Below, in pieces: positions 59,214 to 64,000 of a DNA stretch of 64,000 nucleotides. Below the pieces are notes generated by a model. The model was not told where the DNA came from, did not search any database, and was given only the letters and a program-made list of their open reading frames with translations. Source of the stretch: Phanerochaete sordida. Its lineage: Eukaryota > Basidiomycota > Agaricomycetes > Polyporales > Phanerochaetaceae. Where the stretch lies: contig BPQB01000056.1 of the NCBI GenBank assembly GCA_019973155.2, positions 62,001-126,000 of the forward strand. The letters are read 5' to 3'. Positions within the stretch are counted from its first letter, which is position 1; each line of letters begins with the position of its first letter. The translations under genes and the position numbers were made by a program.

Positions 59214-59994
59214 ATGCTTCTATAATAACCTGCGTTTCGAAGGTGTTTCTGGATCTCACGGACCCGTGGACTATCCAAAGACTATAAGATATTAACACGC
59301 GTAGTAACATATTCTAATGTAGTCGCATATTCTTGCATGTGCTGGATGGATTTCAATCAATTCATATCGCCAAATATCAACACGTATATTTGGTTTCTCA
59401 CCTTCGCGCCGCCAGGATCTCGTTCAACCTCATCGTCGGGCACGTCGACCAGCGTGCCGACGCGACGGAGCCCGTGCACAAGACCCAGGATCGCTGCACT
59501 TCCGCGCGGAGCGCAGCCAGGCGACGCTTAGCATCTTTATCACCGTCAACCGCCGTGTCATCGCGGCGCGCGACGTCGAAGCAGTCAGCATGATCAAGGA
59601 CATCATCTCGGTCGTACCCGTGCTAAAGATGTAGTGGGATGCGATGCAACGCAAATACGGCGTCCAGACTGGCGTATACGCGGATAGACTTCAAGCTCGT
59701 CTTTCGATGCGGGATCATTTGGAATCCGAAATCTGGGACGCCCGTTTGGGATCACTTGTCATACATATATGCGCTATTCTCTTGGTCTAAGCTCGTTCTG
59801 CCCTCTGGCTTTAAAACGGATTGAACGTTTGCTGAACCTATATCTCTTGGAGGTGTAGTACCACAGGTAAACCAGCCATGTGAAGCCCACGACACAGACT
59901 AGCGAGCCATTTCCACGCTCGCTTGGCCGTCATCGTTGCGCTATACCACGCCACATTGACCACTTCCGCACCCAGACCCATACGCAGGTCAAGG
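59214..59994. other. Intergenic stretch with a short protein-like fragment
   Basis: Between 59420 and 59634 one frame reads NLIVGHVDQRADATEPVHKT and, after a frame change near 59520, LSIFITVNRRVIAARDVEAV ending VVPVLKM before a stop at 59634. This looks like a broken remnant of a coding exon, but the family is unknown. The rest is AT-richer and holds nothing else. Confidence 0.35.
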
Positions 59995-61480
59995 CTACTC
60001 TCGCGGCAAGGCGATCGTCCGTCCCTTACCCTTGCCCGCGCCCTTGCCTGTCCCCACGAGCTTCTCTCCGCCAGGCGGACAAGCGGCCTGGCGCTCCGCA
60101 GGCAGCAGCGTGCGCGCGTACGCCTCCTTCTCATCGTCCGTCGCGTGCATAAGCCATTCCGCACGCTGGGCGGCGCTCAGCGGGACGCCCACGCCGTTGA
60201 GCGTGAGGCTTTGCGGCGCGGACAGGATGGCGCTGCCCGGAACGTCGAGCCACAGCGGGCGCTGGTCGTCCCGGACGTGCATGGCGAGTTTGGAGGCTGC
60301 GCAGAGGCGCGCGAGGGCTGGGGATGCGAGGAGCGAGGTGAGGAGCGAGGTTGCTTGGGCGCGGCGTTGGCAGGTCAGGCGAAGCGGCGTGGGTGCCAGG
60401 GGATGCAGAACGATGATGGCGGACGCTAGGGCGTCCCACTGTGTTGAGAGCTGGGACGGGGATGCGAGGTGCGGCTCGAACAGCAGTTCTAGGTACTCGA
60501 TGTTCTGGCGGGTCGGCGTCCGTGCAGGCAGAAGCACTCGAAGTTGGGCGATGGGGAGATCGTCTGCTCGGATACTGTAGATGTAGGAATGGACTACGGG
60601 TATCAGGACATATGTCTTCCGCTACATTTTGAGTGAACGTACATTTCTCTGTGCTGTCGAAGGTGCTCAGTCGCACGTCCACGGAAAGAGGAGGCTGTGC
60701 AGGCGACATCACTACCAGACTCTTCTCGACGAGCTCTAGCATGTCTTCGTGCAGATGCATGCGGCCTTGGCTTGCAAACAAACCACTCGCAAGCGCGTAC
60801 TGGCTGGCCATGTTGCCATCCTCGAAACACCGGGTGACGTGCACGATCTGCAAGCGCGAGTGTCCGCGGGTCCGGCGTCGCACGACGGCGGGGACAGCAC
60901 CGTCGACAAAGGTCACACCTTCGACGCTCAGCTCCATTGTGCCGAGCTGGGCCACGCAGCCGAGGAGCACCTTGACCGACGCGAGGCGTAAGCTGCTAAC
61001 ACTGAGGCGTCCGATACGGAGGGTGGACCCTGGTAGCGTTTTTGGAAGTGCAGCGAACGGCAGGAGCGTCGTCCGACCCGGCTCCAGAGACGTTTCGGGC
61101 TCGAGTGCCCATGAGATATCGACAGAAAATGTAAGCTGTGGACGTTGCCGGTGCAACCGGACGACGTGGTGGCTCCATGGGATTTGTGACGGTATGTTCG
61201 CCTCGACGAAATCGAGGTGACCAACGCAGTCTCGGATATTCGGCAGGAGGTGATCTGGCTTGTCGAAGAGTCCCATAATCCCTGTGACGTCGTCAGCACT
61301 ACGCAGAACTATTCTCTCGAAAAGGAGCGGTCGGATGAGCTGCGCCCAGAATCGACAGGTGAGACTGCATGCCGTTAGCCCTCGCTTCATGGGCTTCCAA
61401 TCGGTGCCCCAGTCACGAACGCGTACAATGATGGCGTACATGACCTCAGAAGGCAGCACTTCGCCTTCTGCGCTGGCCAT
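59995..61480 (-). CDS. F-box-like protein
   Basis: Two exons, 61480-60643 and 60563-59995, joined by an intron at 60564-60642 (GTACGT...GCAG), give 1407 coding bases (468 residues plus stop). F-box-like N-terminus: LPSEVMYAIIVRVRDWG (residues 9-25), then LTACSLTCRFWAQLIRPLLF. Leucine-rich middle part (LRIGRLSVSSLRLASVKVLL, LGTMELSVEGVTF). The C-terminus has WLDVPGSAILSAPQSLTLN, WLMHATDDEKEAYARTL and a Lys/Gly tail (GTGKGAGKGKGR). It is the nearest relative in the window of the gene at 55.9 kb, and the two point towards each other. The start is the Met eight codons before the F-box-like helix; an in-frame Met 18 codons upstream is less likely. If unspliced, the frame runs on for a further 140 codons of low-quality sequence, which argues for the intron. 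Role by family: SCF adaptor. Confidence 0.72.
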
Positions 61481-62310
61481 TTGAAGTCGTCGTGACCAGT
61501 GCTGGAGGAGAATGGGAGATAAGACGGATGCCATTACGTTATTTACAAATAAGCTTTCAACCGCTACTTATCTCTGGTTTCCCACGAGTACAGCATAACT
61601 CTTACCTCAATACACTTGGTTACTTACCCAGTCAGTACCCGGTGCCCAATTCGTCGTGGCGCGAGAGGCCAAGCGAGGGCTGGCGCGGCCTGTGTCAGAG
61701 ACTGTCTCAAGGACTTTGACGATTCGCCTGACATTCTCTCCGCCATTTCATCGCATTCCTCCAATATTCTTGTTTCATCCGCGAGTTTTTATGCTACAAC
61801 ACTCCGACCAGGGCTGCACCAGCCACCGTTCGCGTCGGGGCCAAGGGACGTCGCACATGCACCAATCTCGGTTCTTCCTTACACAGAGTCGCCACTCCCA
61901 CCCTATGAACCGCCACATGGACATCTGCTAGTACCGCGGAGTCCGAGCGCCTCCTTGCCAACATGAAACATAGGCTCGAAATGTCTGGCCTACCTCACAG
62001 CGCGCAGCCTTTGCGACCCTCCGAGAGCACCTACCGCCATCGAGCGGGAAGCACGTAAGCAGCATTAACCTCTGCTACTGCTCTCTGGCTTTTACGAATG
62101 TGTATTCGCTAATTCTTCCCCATCCCAGCTACCTGCAGATCGCGCACTTGGTTTGCGGTGACTCACGCGACACGAACCTCCGACCGCAGAGCGCGCACAC
62201 GGACGCGTCCCAGCCACGGGCGGCAGGCTCACACAGTTGCACCGCAGAGCCGGTATCCCTTCGAGGACTGGTATCCATGCAGTGCGCGCAGCTGCCACGA
62301 GAGCTACGCG
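61481..62310. other. Intergenic stretch; possible minus-strand Cys-rich exon
   Basis: On the minus strand, 62131-62310 reads CAHC...C...C, then CALCGRRFVSRESPQTKCAIC, and then a GT donor (GTAGCT), which resembles a small zinc-binding exon. It would overlap the promoter of the FAD monooxygenase, and I cannot find flanking exons. On the plus strand a frame at 61616-61966 contains LPPYEPP but no domain. Confidence 0.3.
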
Positions 62311-62317
62311 TATAAAA
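62311..62317 (+). promoter_or_regulatory. TATA box of the FAD monooxygenase gene
   Basis: TATAAAA lies 71 bases before the ATG at 62382. Confidence 0.6.
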
Positions 62318-62381
62318 CGCTCGAGCGTGTAGAGTCTGCCGCCGCCAACCCTCGCCAAAGTCGCCTGCGATCGCATCGTTC

Positions 62382-64000
62382 ATGATGTCGACGACAATAT
62401 CCTCAAATATCGACGTTCTGGTTGTAGGTGCCGGCCCCGCAGGTCTCACTACTGCTCTGGGTCTCGCGAAAGCTGGAATCAAAGTTCGAATAATTGATAT
62501 CAAGTAAAGTCCACCTCATTACTCGCTGCCGCTTGGATACTGACCGAAATGACAGAGCGCAAGGAGTAGCTTTAGGTCATGCCGATGGTGTCATGCCGAG
62601 GACAGTCGAGATTCTGCAGGTACGTACAGTGGTGATTTCTGCTGTTGCGGCTCAATGAACGCAAGTGTACAGAGTTACGGCGTCGGAGACGACCTTCTCC
62701 GAAAGGGTCATAGAGCATATTTCTTCGTAGGTGTCAATGATTTCCACTGCCTACTATCTGCATTGACGGGGCTCCGAATTTCTCAGTGCAACTACAACTA
62801 CGATCCGGCCACCGCTGGGATCAAGGTGCGCCTTCGCCCGCTTTCTTTCTGTACTTCGAGATATTGACAATATGTCCTAGTTCTCCAGCAAACTCCAGGG
62901 CATCAACGAGCCTACCGCGCAGCACAAGTGCTGTATCCTCCACCACCAGGGCTTTATTGAGAGTCTCTTACTCTCCGGCCTCCTCCAGGCCGGAGTCAAA
63001 GTGGAGCGCGCCTGCAAGCCCGTCAAGATGGCGCTTTCCGAGGACGAGAGTGAGTTCGACAACCCCAAAGCCTACCCTGTCAAGGTCTGTTCTCCTGATA
63101 CTCTCTGAGGATGTGCGGGCTCACGGAATGTAGCTTGTCCTAGAGCACGCCGCTGCCGCGCCAGGGACGCCCTCGACCGAAGCCGTCCGCGCGAAATTCG
63201 TCGTCGGTGCGGACGGCGCGCACTCATGGGTGCGGCGCACCCTCGACATCGCGATGGAGGGCGACAGCACCTGTACGCCCTTCCTCTCTCCCCTTCCCAT
63301 TACTCACTAAACTCCCCCAGCACGCGTGTGGGGCGCAATCGACTTCACGCCGCTGCCCTCGAGCACATTCCCGGACTGGCGGAACATCGCGACCGTGAAC
63401 GCGCGCGACGCGGGGCTCATGCTCATCCCGCGTGAGGACGGCAAGGTGCGGCTGTACATCGAGCTCGGGACCGAGGACGCACTGCCGCGCGACGCGCGGG
63501 GGCGCCCCGACACGTCTGGGCTCTCGCCTGCGGCCCTCCTGGACATCGCGCGCGGGGTCTTCAAGCCGTACACGCTTGAGACACGCCCCGAGGATGTCGA
63601 GTGGTGGACGGCGTACATCGGTGTGTGCTATTGTTGTGTGTTGGGGGTGAAGGCTGATGGGCGGGCAGTGGGACAACGCGTGGCGGCACGCTTCGCGGAG
63701 AAGCGGCGCGTGTTCATCGTCGGCGATGCCTGCCACACGCACTCGCCGAAGGGCGGGCAGGGCATGAACGTTAGTATCAGTGACGGGCACAACCTTGGTG
63801 CGTCCTGGCACCGCTCGTGCCTCCTTGTTACTAACGCAGAGCTCTCCCAGCGTGGAAGATCGCGCATGTTCTCAAGAGCTGGAGCCCAATGAGCCTGCTC
63901 GATACCGTGCGCCGTCTGCTCCTACGTCCCGCGCGCGCTGCTAACAGCTCCCCGGTAGTACGAAGCCGAGCGCCGCCCCTTCGCACAAGAGCTCATCGCG
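62382..64000 (+). CDS. FAD-dependent aromatic monooxygenase, phenol 2-monooxygenase type (3' part outside the window)
   Basis: Flavoprotein that hydroxylates phenol-like rings with NAD(P)H and oxygen. Exons: 62382-62503, 62556-62619, 62673-62825, 62881-63084, 63134-63272, 63321-63620, 63669-63797, 63851-63906, 63959 to the edge; all junctions keep the frame. About 403 residues are present of the 600-660 usual for the family, so the C-terminal thioredoxin-like domain is missing here. Motifs in order: VLVVGAGPAGLTTALGLAKA (GxGxxG, FAD ADP part), GHADGVMPRTVEILQSYG (the conserved stretch after the first helix in phenol hydroxylases), KFVVGADGAHSWVRR (DG motif) and VFIVGDACHTHSPKGGQGMN (GD motif contacting the FAD ribityl chain), then ISDGHNLAWKIAHVL and LLDTYEAERRPFAQ. 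No signal peptide, so cytosolic. Introns are 48-55 bases. Such enzymes take part in catabolism of aromatics released from lignin and also in secondary metabolism; the context does not decide which. Confidence 0.9.

Noticed and set aside
1..64000. Whole-window look for tRNA, rRNA, CRISPR arrays, transposase or reverse transcriptase
   Set aside because: No T-arm-like GGTTCRANTCC with a matching cloverleaf, no rRNA-like blocks, no regular short spaced repeats and no DDE, RVE or YxDD motif were seen by eye. A dedicated search tool could still find a divergent case.

Overview
The window looks like a chromosome segment of a wood-decay-type mushroom (Basidiomycota, Agaricomycetes, most likely a polypore; this is inference from gene content and architecture, not a species call). 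Genes are cut by many 42-79 base GT-AG introns, usually have a TATA box 65-90 bases before the ATG, and belong to families expanded in such fungi: laccase-like multicopper oxidases, F-box-like proteins, fungal lectins and small secreted proteins. About half of the window is gene-poor. No rRNA, tRNA, CRISPR, operon or phage signal was seen.

Layout. 1-4.9 kb: no supported gene. 4.9-7.2 kb (+): a SPRY-domain protein whose reading frame runs on into an F-box-like region, with a probable frame break near 6.26 kb. 7.5-8.0 kb (-): a decayed cytochrome P450 remnant. 12.5-17.05 kb (+): a 15-exon gene of about 1219 codons that joins a fucose-lectin-type beta-propeller, a disordered Gly/Ser/Gln/His linker of about 390 residues, a jacalin-like domain and an alpha-helical C-terminus. 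17.5-18.55 kb (+): a short-chain dehydrogenase with a GC-AG first intron. 23.5-39.8 kb: three laccase-like multicopper oxidase genes, MCO1 (+) and MCO2, MCO3 (-), with an identical 12-base TATA element at the same distance from each ATG. Between MCO2 and MCO3 lie 7.2 kb of GC-rich DNA without a supported gene, including a degenerate tandem array of roughly 260-400 base units at 32.0-34.3 kb. 44.5-46.8 kb (+): a doubtful hypothetical gene and an F-box-like gene. 48.3-51.7 kb (-): a second copy of the lectin/jacalin/helical gene that lacks the long linker and is eroded in the last part of the propeller. 53.1-55.3 kb (-): a possible hypothetical fragment and a cupin-domain gene. 55.9-61.5 kb: two F-box-like paralogues in tail-to-tail orientation around a small secreted protein gene. 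62.3-64 kb (+): a phenol-hydroxylase-type FAD monooxygenase cut by the window edge.

How the parts may work together. The secreted oxidases, and perhaps the FAD monooxygenase and the P450 remnant, fit a theme of aromatic or lignin-related oxidation. The lectin-helical proteins have no signal peptide and look like cytoplasmic fungal lectins, possibly for defence or recognition. They are the least familiar genes here: two diverged, oppositely oriented copies with the same multi-domain plan, about 31 kb apart, on either side of the oxidase cluster.
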